From contig PHBH01000028.1 of the NCBI GenBank assembly GCA_002840535.1, positions 21,933 to 85,932 of the forward strand: a DNA stretch of 64,000 nucleotides, read 5' to 3'. This document shows positions 23,560 through 32,904 of the stretch, one piece after another. The notes under the pieces were generated by a model that was not told the DNA's origin, did not search any database, and worked only from the letters and a program-made list of their open reading frames with translations. Origin of the DNA: Deltaproteobacteria bacterium HGW-Deltaproteobacteria-15 (GTDB lineage Bacteria; Desulfobacterota; DSM-4660; Desulfatiglandales; HGW-15). Both the position numbers and the translations under genes were made by a program. Positions within the stretch are counted from its first letter, which is position 1. Each line of letters opens with the position of its first letter.

Positions 23560-26073
23560 ATGGTCAGATCATCCCTGAAAACCGGGAAAACCGAGCTTCT
23601 CATAGCCACCCTCTCTGCGGCACTTTTCATTGCCCTCTCCTTTGGGTCCTTTCGCACATTCGAATCCATCGGCAAGATCCTATACGGAATGGAGATGCGC
23701 CTGGATCTTCCGCAAAGGGGGGGCGAGAACAGAATCGCCATCGTCAATATCGACGAAAAGAGCCTCAACCAGCTGGGACGGTGGCCGTGGCCGAGGTCTC
23801 TTCTTGCCGACATGATCCGGATCCTCAAAGACAATGGGGCGAAATTGATCGCTCTCGATTTTCTGTTCAGCGAACCCGAGCGAAACCAGGGGCTTCAGGA
23901 ACTGCGGGAACTTGAAAAGACGATTCGTCTCCGAAATGCCGACAATGCGATGGATCCGTGGCTTCTCGACTCTTTGACGGAAATCAAGAATCGTCTCGAT
24001 AACGATGCCGTCCTTGCAAGAACGATCAGGGAATGCGGAAATGTCATTCTCCCGGTGCTCGGAAAATTCGGAAGGTACGATACCGAGGTCGTTGTGCCGG
24101 AAGATTCGGCTCTCAAGAGGAGCGTCTTTCCCTTCAAAAGCGCATCGAGTCTTCTTTCCGTGAATCAACTGACCGTCCCCTTCGATGAACTGGCGAGAAG
24201 CTGTGAAGGTTTCGGCCACATCAATCTTTCTCCCAACCGGATACTCGAAGGGGAGGTCCACCTCCTGTTTATCGATTATCGTGGACACCTCGTCCCTTCG
24301 CTCGGCCTGCACCTGGCCCTGGATTATCTGGATAAGAAAACTGAGGAGATCCTGAAGCCCGGCATGGGGATTCAGATTCGAGAAAGCCTCATCCCCACCA
24401 CAAATGGCGAGATGTTCATCAAATACAAGGGAGGAAGGCGATCTTTTCCCTACTACTCGTTCGTGGACATCTTGAATGTAAAGAAGGTTCCTGCGGTTTT
24501 CGAAAATAAGATCGTTCTGATCGGCTCGACCGCCGAGGGGGCTGCCTCCGTCAACACCCCTGTGGATGTTGAAATGCCCAGAATCGAGCTGTTGGCAAAT
24601 GTGGTCGAAAACCTGATGAACGATCGATTCGTCAAGCGCCCGGAATCGATCGTCTTCCTGGAAATCGCGCTCATTGTTCTCGTGTCCTTTGCCGGGTCGA
24701 TGCTCCTGCCGCGTCTGGGATGGTTCAATCGAATGGCTGCTGTCGCAGGAATGCTCTTTTTCGTTTTCCTGATCGGCGTTTTCTTTTTCATCGCGCTGGA
24801 TATCTGGCTGAAGACCGTGTACATAGGCCTTTCTCTCGTCACAATATGCATCGCGACCTTTGTCAGGGATCTGATCGCCGGGGCCAGGCGATACGACATC
24901 ACGTCAAAAGAGAGCATCGAGACCAACAGGATGCTCGGCCTGAGCCTGCAAAGCCAGGGTCTGCTCGACCTCGCCTTTGACAAATTCCGGAAGTGCCCGC
25001 TCGATGATGCCATGAAGGACCTGATTTACAACCTGGGACTGGATTACGAAAGGAAGAGGATGATCAACAAGGCGGTCTCCGTCTACGAGTACATCCTCGA
25101 TAACGACCGGGACTACAAAGATTTGAGCGACCGAACCCCGAAGCTGAAAAAGCTCGTCACTCCTTTCCCGACAGGTGGTGAAGGGAGGAAAGGGGGAGAT
25201 ATTCTTGTCTCCGATGACCTTGGATTACGTCCGACTGTCGGTCGCTATGAGATCATCGGCGAGGTCGGGAAGGGCGCCATGGGAATCGTCTACAAGGCCA
25301 GGGACCCAAAGATCAACCGGTTGGTGGCTGTAAAGACCATTCGTTTCTCCGATGAAATCGAAGCGGAAAAAATCGAGGAGGTGAAAGCTCGATTTCTGAA
25401 GGAGGCTGAAATGGCAGGAAAACTCTCCCATCCGTCGATAGTCTCCATCTATGATGTGGGAGAGGATTATGACCTGGCCTACATGGCCATGGAGTTCCTG
25501 GAGGGGGAAAACCTCCGAAAATTCTGCTCCAGGGAGTCACTGCTCTCCCTGAGACAGGTTCTTTTTTTAATCACTGAGACCGCTCTGGCACTTGATTATG
25601 CGCACTCGATGGGGGTCATCCACAGGGACATCAAACCCGGAAACATCATGCTGTTGAAAGACGGACGTGTGAAGGTCACGGATTTCGGAATTGCAAAGGC
25701 GGTCTCGTCATCCCAGACAAAGAGCGGTGTTGTCCTCGGGACTCCCAGCTACATGTCCCCGGAGCAGATCAATGGGTATAACCTGGACGGCCGCTCCGAT
25801 ATTTTTTCCCTGGGCGTGGTCTTTTTCGAACTTCTGACGGGAAAGCTCCCGTTCGAAGGGGACAGCATAGGAAATCTCTTCTACCACATTACACAGCGCA
25901 CCCACCTCTCGGCCCGTAAAATCAACTCGAGGGTTCCCAAATCGTGTGAACAAATCATCGACCGTCTTCTCTCCAAAGAACCCGAGCAGCGGTTCCAGTC
26001 CGCCGGGGACCTCGCCCGATATGTGAAAGCGGTGGCTGCGAAGATCGAACAGCTGAAATCCAGGGCGGCGTGA
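23560..26073 (+). CDS. CHASE2-domain transmembrane Ser/Thr protein kinase
   Basis: 837 residues. One N-terminal TM helix, then an extracytoplasmic CHASE2 sensor (about 40-365, IAIVNIDEKSLNQLGRWPWP; VLIGSTAEGAASVNTPVDVE). Three TM helices follow (about 365-440), a TPR-like helical linker (about 450-510), and a Hanks-type kinase (about 560-830). Kinase motifs are complete: GKGAMGIVYKARD near 568, VAVKT Lys near 591, HRDIKPGNIM near 688, DFGIAK near 708, and an APE-like SPEQ. It should phosphorylate Ser/Thr in response to an envelope signal. It is divergent from the pilus ATPase gene, with a good promoter upstream. Confidence 0.93.
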   Translation: MVRSSLKTGKTELLIATLSAALFIALSFGSFRTFESIGKILYGMEMRLDLPQRGGENRIAIVNIDEKSLNQLGRWPWPRSLLADMIRILKDNGAKLIALDFLFSEPERNQGLQELRELEKTIRLRNADNAMDPWLLDSLTEIKNRLDNDAVLARTIRECGNVILPVLGKFGRYDTEVVVPEDSALKRSVFPFKSASSLLSVNQLTVPFDELARSCEGFGHINLSPNRILEGEVHLLFIDYRGHLVPSLGLHLALDYLDKKTEEILKPGMGIQIRESLIPTTNGEMFIKYKGGRRSFPYYSFVDILNVKKVPAVFENKIVLIGSTAEGAASVNTPVDVEMPRIELLANVVENLMNDRFVKRPESIVFLEIALIVLVSFAGSMLLPRLGWFNRMAAVAGMLFFVFLIGVFFFIALDIWLKTVYIGLSLVTICIATFVRDLIAGARRYDITSKESIETNRMLGLSLQSQGLLDLAFDKFRKCPLDDAMKDLIYNLGLDYERKRMINKAVSVYEYILDNDRDYKDLSDRTPKLKKLVTPFPTGGEGRKGGDILVSDDLGLRPTVGRYEIIGEVGKGAMGIVYKARDPKINRLVAVKTIRFSDEIEAEKIEEVKARFLKEAEMAGKLSHPSIVSIYDVGEDYDLAYMAMEFLEGENLRKFCSRESLLSLRQVLFLITETALALDYAHSMGVIHRDIKPGNIMLLKDGRVKVTDFGIAKAVSSSQTKSGVVLGTPSYMSPEQINGYNLDGRSDIFSLGVVFFELLTGKLPFEGDSIGNLFYHITQRTHLSARKINSRVPKSCEQIIDRLLSKEPEQRFQSAGDLARYVKAVAAKIEQLKSRAA

Positions 26074-26077
26074 AAGA

Positions 26078-26106
26078 GTAGGCAGTAAGCAGTAGGCAGT
26101 AAGCAG
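26078..26106. repeat. Short tandem repeat GGCAGTAAGCAGTA
   Basis: AGTAGGCAGTAAGCAGTAGG-type units in tandem, starting 5 bases after the kinase stop codon. Confidence 0.55.
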
Positions 26107-26236
26107 AATGAAACAGCCAAACGCTCGTGACGGTATTCGAGGAGGTCGCGCTTTTCATTCCCGCCAATTACCCGTTTTCAGCAGGATGGTTGTATCGAGC
26201 GGAGCGTCGCTAGAAACGAACGGGTTCTCCGCTGCA

Positions 26237-26311
26237 CTCCGAGAAGCTGTCTGGAGCGAGCTCCTGCTCGCGATCCTCTCGGAGCGGAATGAATCGCAAC
26301 CGGGAGGTTGC
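26237..26311. other. Pair of tight hairpins, possible structured RNA
   Basis: A first stem pairs CTCCGAGA (26237-26244) with TCTCGGAG (26277-26284) and contains an inner perfect stem GCGAGC/GCTCGC (26256-26261 with 26266-26271). A second hairpin GCAACC-GGGA-GGTTGC (26296-26311) has a GNRA-type loop. No gene is seen in 26074-26425. Confidence 0.4.
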
Positions 26312-26354
26312 TCCAGAAGATGAGAAGATAAGGCCCACCCTGAGATATCCAGCA

Positions 26355-26398
26355 AAAAACCCGTTCATGCTTCGATATCTCAGCATGAACGGGTTTTT
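26355..26398. terminator. Bidirectional intrinsic terminator between kinase and folD
   Basis: Perfect 17-base stem AAAAACCCGTTCATGCT (26355-26371) with its complement at 26382-26398, 10-base loop, with A-tract and T-tract at the ends. It sits between convergent genes. A second inverted repeat, CTGAGATATC (26340-26349) with GATATCTCAG (26374-26383), uses the loop and could compete. Confidence 0.8.
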
Positions 26399-26425
26399 CT
26401 TGAATCGATTCGGCAAAGAGGCCGA

Positions 26426-27334
26426 TCAGGCAATCCCCAGCTTGTGTTTGAGGGAGCTCAGGGTATTCTTCATCAGCATGGTGATGGTCATGGGACCGAC
26501 GCCCCCCGGGACCGGCGTGATATACCCGGCGATCTCTTTGGCAGCATCGAAGTCCACGTCGCCTTTCAGGATGGCGACCTTCTTGCCTGTCTTCTCGCTC
26601 ACCTTCTCGCCTACTCTGTTGACACCCACGTCGATGACGCAAGCGCCTGGCTTGATCCACTGCGGTTTGACAAGATCAGGGACACCGGCGGCAACAATGA
26701 GGATATCCGCACGCCTGCAGTGAGAGGCGAGGTCTTTCGTGGCCGTATGGACGATGGTAACCGTCGAGTTTGCCCCTTTGCCCTTCTGAAGCATCATGTT
26801 GGCGATCGGCTTTCCCACGATGTTGGAGCGCCCCACCACGACCACTTCGGCTCCGTTCGTCTCGACCCCGGCCCGAACGATCATCTCCTGGATACCGGCA
26901 GGCGTACACGGAGGGAACTTGACCTCAGAGCCACCGATCATGAGACGGCCCACATTGACCGGATGAAAACCATCCACGTCCTTGTCAGGATCGATCGCAT
27001 TGAGCACCTTTTTCTCATTGACGCCCTTGGGAAGAGGCAGCTGCACAAGGATCCCGTGAATGGTGTCATCCTTGTTGTATTTTTCGATGAGTGCGAGCAG
27101 GTCCTTCTCCGAGAGATCCGGCGGCTGGCTGTCCTGGACCTCATGAAAACCAAGGCTCTTGGCTGTCTCGATCTTGGCGGTCACGTAAGAAACAGAAGCC
27201 GGGTTCATCCCGACCAGGATCGTGACCAGCCCGGGGACGACCCCGCGCTCCTTCTTGATCTTCTCCACTTCCGCCCTGATCTCCGCCAGGATTTCTTCAC
27301 GTATATCCGTGCCCTTAATTAATTTCGCCGTCAT
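26426..27334 (-). CDS. folD: Bifunctional methylene-THF dehydrogenase / methenyl-THF cyclohydrolase
   Basis: Interconverts 5,10-methylene-THF and 10-formyl-THF in C1 metabolism. Catalytic Tyr and Lys are in SYVTAKIETAKSLGF; other family blocks are GILVQLPLP, DKDVDGFHPVNVGRL, VVGRSNIVGKP and TPVPGGVGPMT. The start at 27334 (302 residues) is preferred because AAAGGAG lies 9 bases upstream; an ATG at 27352 sits on the ribosome-binding site itself. Monocistronic by appearance. Confidence 0.96.
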   Translation of the reverse strand: MTAKLIKGTDIREEILAEIRAEVEKIKKERGVVPGLVTILVGMNPASVSYVTAKIETAKSLGFHEVQDSQPPDLSEKDLLALIEKYNKDDTIHGILVQLPLPKGVNEKKVLNAIDPDKDVDGFHPVNVGRLMIGGSEVKFPPCTPAGIQEMIVRAGVETNGAEVVVVGRSNIVGKPIANMMLQKGKGANSTVTIVHTATKDLASHCRRADILIVAAGVPDLVKPQWIKPGACVIDVGVNRVGEKVSEKTGKKVAILKGDVDFDAAKEIAGYITPVPGGVGPMTITMLMKNTLSSLKHKLGIA

Positions 27335-27828
27335 ATTCCAATCTCCTTTCATTAGGTGGTATTCAATACGATCGTGGCAACGTTTTACATCACTTCGTTT
27401 GAAGTTGCTTCTAACCGCTCAGGATTGGATCTTCGACTCGCGCAATGTGACTGTAATGGAGTCGGGAAGTATCGATGCCATCTGGAAATACTTCCATTCC
27501 CGGACGCACACCGGTCATTTTTCGGATATCCAATCTGCAGAAGAGGGCTTCCGCACGCCAAGGGGGAAAGGATTCTCAGCAGCCTGCTCGTGCGGTCAAT
27601 TTTGGATAGCATATGTATTCTGCAAGATCAATGGATTTCATCGCAAGCCAGAGCACATGAGGGAATTGAAAACCCCGGAAAGATCCCTTCGTGCGCTTTT
27701 TCTCCGTGGGTAGATTTTCCTTTTCTAAGGGCCTCTCTCCCGAGAAGAAGACGAAGGGCGGCTACACTCAAGCCCTGGCCCTGCCCGGGCCGGCAAGGCT
27801 TGACGAATCCCCATCTTTTCACTAGCCT
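27335..27828. other. Gene-poor spacer upstream of folD and the sirtuin gene
   Basis: About 490 bases between divergent genes. Open frames exist on both strands but have biased, low-complexity composition and no recognisable domain. A weak 8-base inverted repeat (27465-27472 with 27488-27495) is the only structure noted. Confidence 0.45.
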
Positions 27829-28566
27829 GTGCTCATGCAGAATGGAATGGACAGATTGAGAGAGGCACTCAGGAAGGCAGCGTGTGTGTCGGTGCTTACC
27901 GGCGCGGGCATTTCGGCGGAAAGCGGGGTCCCCACATTCAGGGGAGCTGACGGGTTGTGGGAGAATTACAATGTCATGGAGCTTGCCACCCCGGAGGCAT
28001 TCGAGAACGACCCGGAGCTCGTCTGGCGATTTTACAACTGGCGCCGCAGCCTCATCAGCCGGCTCACCTTCAATGCCGCACACAAGGCCCTTGCAGAGCT
28101 CGAGACGAGAATACCCCGCTTCACCCTCATCACCCAGAACGTAGACGGTCTTCATGCCAAAGCAGGGAGCCGGAATATCCTGGAAATTCATGGAAACCTC
28201 TGGAAGGTCCGTTGCGTCGAGTGCTCCATGATCGTTCTGGACCATTCCCCGGACATGGGACACCTTCCAAGGTGCAGCCGGTGCGGGGGGTTCTTGAGAC
28301 CCCATGTGGTCTGGTTCGGCGAATCCCTGGACCCCGACATCCTCCAAAAATCCCTCGATGCATCGCGCTCCTGCGAGGTCATGATCACCATAGGCACCTC
28401 GGCCATAGTACAACCTGCAGCCTCGCTGGCAATGGAGGCAAGAAGGTCCGGCGCCCTGACCGCTGAAATCAACCTGGAGAGGACGGGCCATTCCGAGTTT
28501 ATGGATCTGGTCCTCCTGGGCAAAGCGGGAGAAACTGTTCCCGGGCTTCTGGAAGGCTGGTCATGA
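27829..28566 (+). CDS. cobB: Sir2-family NAD-dependent protein deacylase
   Basis: Removes acyl groups from lysines using NAD. Motifs: VLTGAGISAESGVPTFRG (NAD), TQNVDGLHAKAG, catalytic His in EIHGNLW, a Zn site from RCVECS and RCSRCGG, and the GTSAIVQPAA block. FYNWRR supplies the Tyr-x-x-Arg pair typical of CobB/SIRT5-type sirtuins that also remove succinyl groups. Start ambiguous among GTG 27829, ATG 27835 and ATG 27847. It overlaps the next gene by 4 bases (ATGA). Here cobB means the sirtuin, not the cobyrinate amidase. Confidence 0.93.
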   Translation: MLMQNGMDRLREALRKAACVSVLTGAGISAESGVPTFRGADGLWENYNVMELATPEAFENDPELVWRFYNWRRSLISRLTFNAAHKALAELETRIPRFTLITQNVDGLHAKAGSRNILEIHGNLWKVRCVECSMIVLDHSPDMGHLPRCSRCGGFLRPHVVWFGESLDPDILQKSLDASRSCEVMITIGTSAIVQPAASLAMEARRSGALTAEINLERTGHSEFMDLVLLGKAGETVPGLLEGWS

Positions 28567-29372
28567 AGCCGTCCTCCATCATTACACTGCTGACGGACTT
28601 CGGACTCTCCGATCCCTATGTCGCCATGATGAAAGGCGTGATTCTCTCCATCAATGCCGGAGCGCGAACAGTGGATATCACGCACGACATCAGCCCTGGA
28701 GCGATTTACCGGGCGGCAACCGTTATCCGGGAGACATACCGGTTCTTCCCGGCAGGGACCATTCACGTGGGCGTGGTGGATCCCGGGGTCGGCAGCGATC
28801 GAAGGATGATCGCTTTGGAAGCGAACGGGCACGTTTTTGTCGGGCCTGATAATGGGCTCTTCTGGCTGATTTTGCAGGAGGCGACGGATGCCCGGGTTGT
28901 CCACCTGACGGAGAAGCGCTTCTTCCTCTCCTCAGTCAGTTCGACCTTTCATGGAAGAGACGTATTTGCACCCGTTGCCGCACACCTTTCCCTCGGTATG
29001 GCCCTGGAAAACGCGGGAGTCCTGATCACCGATCCCACCCCGCTCCTTTCCCCGATTCCCCGCCTGGAAAGGAACGCTCTGGTCGGGCAAATCACCCACG
29101 TAGATCATTTCGGCAATCTCATCAGCAATGTCGGAGCAGAAACATTGCACCGGTTCCTGGGACCATCCCGCCCCTTGATCCAGGTTGGGACCCTTACCAT
29201 TGGAAGATTGGACAGGATTTACTCGGATGTGGAAGAGGGCATGCCGCTCGCTTTTCTCAACAGCTCCGACCTCCTGGAGGTAGCGGTCAACCTGGGCAGG
29301 GCCTCTGAGGTTGTGGGGGTGGAAAAGGAAGATCTGATCGGCACTCCGGTCAGGATCTCGAAGGCGAGCTGA
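28563..29372 (+). CDS. SAM hydroxide adenosyltransferase (DUF62/fluorinase-like family)
   Basis: 269 residues of the family that splits S-adenosylmethionine with hydroxide to adenosine and methionine. TLLTDFGLSDPYVAMMKG opens the protein; VGVVDPGVGSDRR holds the catalytic Asp and Arg; the expected His is in STFHGRDVFAP; VGPDNGLFW and VDHFGNLISNV complete the pattern. It lacks features that would suggest halogenation. It is translationally coupled to the sirtuin gene, an NAD- and SAM-salvage-flavoured pair whose joint role is unknown. Confidence 0.92.
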   Translation: MKPSSIITLLTDFGLSDPYVAMMKGVILSINAGARTVDITHDISPGAIYRAATVIRETYRFFPAGTIHVGVVDPGVGSDRRMIALEANGHVFVGPDNGLFWLILQEATDARVVHLTEKRFFLSSVSSTFHGRDVFAPVAAHLSLGMALENAGVLITDPTPLLSPIPRLERNALVGQITHVDHFGNLISNVGAETLHRFLGPSRPLIQVGTLTIGRLDRIYSDVEEGMPLAFLNSSDLLEVAVNLGRASEVVGVEKEDLIGTPVRISKAS

Positions 29373-29385
29373 TTTTCGTGAGGCT

Positions 29386-29525
29386 GGAACCGCGAAGGCG
29401 CGAAGAACGCCAAGAAAGAAGGAAACAAGGAAAGATGTAAAATTGGGTTTTCCACCTGCCGGAAAGGCTTTCGGCAAGTGGAAAACCCAATCTTTTCTTA
29501 GCGCACTTGGCGTCTTGGCGGTTAA
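29386..29525. repeat. CGCCAAGACGCCAAG palindrome joining two convergent genes
   Basis: Outer arms GAACCGCGAAGGCGCG and CGCACTTGGCGTCTTGGCGG. Inner 19-base stem ATTGGGTTTTCCACCTGCC (29442-29460) with 29473-29491, 18/19 matches. The right end supplies the TAA stop of the HNH gene (29522-29524). Confidence 0.8.
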
Positions 29526-29935
29526 GACTGAGAATCATTATCCTGCTCCGTGCCCGAGAGGCGCGCCAGGTACTCCTCCCATTCCACTGGAATGAGATAC
29601 TTTTTCTTGTTGTTACACTCCTTGCAGCAGGGCACGATATTCCCTTTGAGGCTCTTTCCTCCTCTGCTGAGGGGAATGACGTGATCCATGGTGAGATTCT
29701 TGACGCCCACTTTCTGACGGCAGTAATAGCAGACCCCCTCGCCGATCTTTCTCATCCACCACGCCGACTGTCGCAAGTGCCGCGCTTTTTCCTTCTCTTT
29801 CCGTACAGCCTCCTCGCTGGGAATGATCAGTTCAGGACCGCCAGATCTCCCTTTGTCCCTCCTCCTGCTTCTTGCTTTCTCTCTTCTCCTGTCTTGCACG
29901 ACGCGCCCGGCCTGTTGATTTGATGTTTTTTGCAA
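29522..29935 (-). CDS. HNH endonuclease-domain protein
   Basis: 137 residues. A basic N terminus (RRREKARSRRRDKGR) precedes a compact HNH domain: zinc Cys pair CYYC, the catalytic His in LTMDHVIPLSRGG, NIVPCCKECNNKKK. Stand-alone HNH proteins of this size nick or cut DNA or act in mobile elements or repair; no partner methylase, intron or phage gene is nearby. Its stop codon lies inside the adjoining palindrome. Confidence 0.88.
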   Translation of the reverse strand: MQKTSNQQAGRVVQDRRREKARSRRRDKGRSGGPELIIPSEEAVRKEKEKARHLRQSAWWMRKIGEGVCYYCRQKVGVKNLTMDHVIPLSRGGKSLKGNIVPCCKECNNKKKYLIPVEWEEYLARLSGTEQDNDSQS

Positions 29936-30584
29936 TGCCGAATGTCAAACGGCAAAGAACTGCCTCAGATTATCACGGCCGCAAGGAAAGCCAAAGGCCA
30001 AAAGTTGGGAACGTCGTGCAGTGCGTCTGCGTAGATATGGCAATCAAAAGCAACCGGACAGAGCCCAAGTACCGGTTGACGAGCCGATACATCCATGTTA
30101 AGAAACATTCGGATGGATGAGGATTTCCGCCACTTTATGAAAGAAGCCCTCAGGGAAGCGGAAAAGGGATTTTCAGAGGGCGAAGTCCCTGTGGGGGCTC
30201 TGGTTGTCCATCAGGATGGAAGGATTCTTGCAGCGGCCCATAACAGGCCTATCTCCCTCCAGGACCCTACGGCACATGCGGAAGTGCTTGCGATAAGGGC
30301 TGCGGCCTCGAAATGCGGGAATTACCGCCTCCCCGGGGCTGCCCTGATTGTGACTATCGAGCCCTGCTCCATGTGCATGGGTGCGGCTCTGAATGCAAGG
30401 ATTTCCCGGTTGGTTTTTGGGGCAAGCGATCCCAAGGCCGGTGCGGCGGGATCTGTTTTCGACCTTGCGCGGTCCGGTGCCCTGAACCACAGGATCGAGG
30501 TGGTCTCAGGAATTTTGGAAGAAGAGTGCTCCGGGCTGATGCAGGAGTTTTTTAGTTTGCGAAGGAAACGATCGGCGGACTCGG

Positions 30585-30682
<98 letters not shown>

Positions 30683-30771
30683 AGAACCGTTTTACAATTA
30701 TGCTGCAGGAATTGGCAGCGACAGGTCGAACCGGGGAGAACTGCAACAGAACCGGTTCCCCATGAAGACAT

Positions 30772-30794
30772 CTTCAGGGGCAACTCCCCTGAAG
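30772..30794. repeat. Hairpin between the two tRNA-Ser genes
   Basis: CTTCAGGGG (30772-30780) pairs with CCCCTGAAG (30786-30794) around a 5-base loop. No U-tract. It could be a processing or pausing signal in a shared transcript. Confidence 0.45.
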
Positions 30795-30801
30795 CAGCCG
30801 C

Positions 30802-30897
30802 GGAGAGATGTCCGAGTTGGCTGAAGGAGCGCGACTGGAAATCGCGTGTACCGCCTTTAAAGCGGTACCGAGGGTTCGAATCCCTCTCTCTCCGCCA
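30802..30897 (+). tRNA. tRNA-Ser (GGA anticodon)
   Basis: Acceptor GGAGAGA with TCTCTCC, D-stem TCC/GGA, anticodon stem CGCGA/TCGCG with loop CTGGAAA (anticodon GGA), long variable arm with stem TACCGC/GCGGTA, T-stem GAGGG/CCCTC with TTCGAAT, G discriminator and CCA. Confidence 0.95.
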
Positions 30898-31182
30898 TTT
30901 TTTTCTGAGCCGGTTTGATCGAACCGGGAGAGTTTGTGAAATCCCGTTCCAAGTCTCAGGGGACAGGTTTCAGATGTCTGCCGGGATCGGCAAGTTGAAA
31001 CGGTATGGCTACACCCAAGAAACACAAATCCGGTTGATCCTGTTATCCAGTCGAAATTTTTGAAAAGTTCCAAGGGGCATGGAAATCTTCGAACGAATCC
31101 TCCTTTCAGCCTGAAGCCCTTGTCTGGGACAGGTCGTCAGCCTCTTTCCAATCCCCGGAAGAATGATCATGCAAGGTGGCAT
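30898..31182. other. Spacer between tRNA-Ser and dnaX
   Basis: About 285 bases. The dnaX frame is open further upstream (to 31060) but without family resemblance before 31183. I looked for the SRP RNA often found beside tadA/dnaX and did not find its conserved GGUCAGG...GGAAGG...AGCAGCC core. Confidence 0.5.
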
Positions 31183-32796
31183 ATGGTTTACGAGGTCCTG
31201 GCCAGAAAGTGGCGGCCCCAGATCTTTCAGGATGTAGTCGGTCAGGAGCACATTACCCAGACCCTGATGAATGCCGTCAAGGAAGACAGGATCGCGCATG
31301 CCTATCTCTTTGGTGGAGCAAGGGGGGTGGGGAAAACCTCCGTGGCGAGGGTTTTTGCAAAGGCGATCAATTGCAGAAGCGGAGAACCCGGAACCCCGTG
31401 CAATACCTGTCCCAGCTGCATGGAAATCACGAGCGGATCCGCCATGGATGTCCAGGAAATCGACGGCGCATCCAATCGCGGGATCGAGGAGATCCGGGAA
31501 CTGAGGGAGAATATCAAGTACATGCCGACCTCGGGGAGGTACCGGGTCTATATCATAGACGAAGTTCATATGCTGACCCTTCCCGCCTTCAATGCCCTTC
31601 TCAAGACACTCGAAGAACCGCCCTCACACGTGAAGTTCATTTTTGCAACCACCGATCCCCACAAGGTGCCTGTAACTATCCTCTCCAGGTGCCAACGGTA
31701 CGATTTCAAACGAATCCCGCCTCAGAACCTGATCCTTCAGCTTGAGAAGATCTGCCAAAAGGAGGGTTTTGAGATCAGCAGGACGGGATTGGCCGTTATT
31801 GCGGCAAAGGCAGAGGGCAGCATGAGGGATGCCGAGAGCCTGCTGGATCAGGTGATCTCTTTTACAGGCCGAAAAGTTGAAGACGCGGATATCGCCGACA
31901 TCCTGGGAATCATGGACCGGGAGCTCATTGCCGAAGCCTCTCTTGCCGTAATCGAAGGGAGCGGTCCGAAATGTCTGGAGATCGTGGATCGAATCTACAA
32001 CTACGGGTATGACACCAGAGAGTTCTATCGCTCGCTGATGGATCAGTTCAGAAACCTGGCGGTCTCACTGATCGATCCTGAGAATCAGACGCTCGAAATG
32101 AGCGATGCGGACAGGAGGGAGCTGCGGCGTCAGGCGGAGATCGCCGGTCTCGAACGGCTTCAGCAGTACCTGAATCTCCTGATCGCAAGGGAGGAAGACC
32201 TGAGGACGACATCCCATCCCAGGCTTGTCCTTGAAGCCATCCTGATCAGGCTTTCGAGACTTGGCAACCTGCTCTCCTTCGAAGATATCCTCCACAAGCT
32301 GGAGCTCCTTGAAAAGCGTTTTACGGAAGGTGCTGTCGGATGCAGAATCGAAAGCGGCCCTGCTGAGGTTTCAGAATCTCCGGGCCGATATGCCGCCCCG
32401 GAGAGCGGACCGGCTCAAAAAGAAGATCGGGGATGGGAAGGTTTTCTCGATTATGTTTCTTCCAAAAGCATACCGTTTGCCAATGTGCTCAGAAACTGGC
32501 GTCTCGTGGGTCTGCAACCGGACCTCGTCGAACTGGCCAAGGGCGACAATACCTTTTCAGCCTCATACCTGGATGACCCGGAAAGAAAAAAAAGACTTAT
32601 AGAATATTGCAGTGAGTATTTCGGGAAGGAGATGCAGATCAGGGTTGTAGCGGGTGAGAAGGCTGCCCCCCCTCTACAGTCTCCTGGAAAGAACGGCCTG
32701 AAGGCGGCCGTTGACCTGCCCGGCCCGATCCAGGACGTATTGGAGATCTTCAAGGGGGAGATCCAGGGGGATCTGCACGGAAAAGAAAAGAAATGA
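31183..32796 (+). CDS. dnaX: DNA polymerase III subunit gamma/tau
   Basis: Clamp-loader ATPase. YEVLARKWRPQIFQDVVGQE opens the protein; Walker A GGARGVGKTSVAR near residue 45; zinc Cys in NCRSGEPGTPCNTCPSC; DEVHMLT; SRC arginine finger in TILSRCQRYDF. 537 residues, short for a tau form, with a C-terminal domain about 455-525 (GWEGFLDYVSSKSIPFANVL). ATG at 31183 has AAGGTGG upstream. A run of eight A (32586-32593) reads AAA AAA in frame; slippage by one base either way meets a stop within a few codons, which would give a shorter gamma-like product of about 475 residues. Confidence 0.95.
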   Translation: MVYEVLARKWRPQIFQDVVGQEHITQTLMNAVKEDRIAHAYLFGGARGVGKTSVARVFAKAINCRSGEPGTPCNTCPSCMEITSGSAMDVQEIDGASNRGIEEIRELRENIKYMPTSGRYRVYIIDEVHMLTLPAFNALLKTLEEPPSHVKFIFATTDPHKVPVTILSRCQRYDFKRIPPQNLILQLEKICQKEGFEISRTGLAVIAAKAEGSMRDAESLLDQVISFTGRKVEDADIADILGIMDRELIAEASLAVIEGSGPKCLEIVDRIYNYGYDTREFYRSLMDQFRNLAVSLIDPENQTLEMSDADRRELRRQAEIAGLERLQQYLNLLIAREEDLRTTSHPRLVLEAILIRLSRLGNLLSFEDILHKLELLEKRFTEGAVGCRIESGPAEVSESPGRYAAPESGPAQKEDRGWEGFLDYVSSKSIPFANVLRNWRLVGLQPDLVELAKGDNTFSASYLDDPERKKRLIEYCSEYFGKEMQIRVVAGEKAAPPLQSPGKNGLKAAVDLPGPIQDVLEIFKGEIQGDLHGKEKK

Positions 32797-32904
32797 CCAT
32801 ACGCCCTCGAATGTTTGATCAGGTGAGCATATCTGAAACTCAATCGTGTGGTGTCTCCTAAATACATGGAGTAAAAATCCCCCCCACAGGGGCCGGCTTT
32901 GATG

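Noticed and set aside
27353-27859. Plus-strand open frame of about 160 codons upstream of the sirtuin gene
   Set aside because: Composition is not protein-like (late Arg-rich and Cys-rich stretches), there is no ribosome-binding site, and it overlaps the sirtuin start.
30898-31182. Possible SRP RNA between tRNA-Ser and dnaX
   Set aside because: This is a common location, but the conserved GGAAGG...AGCAGCC core and a long rod-like fold were not found.
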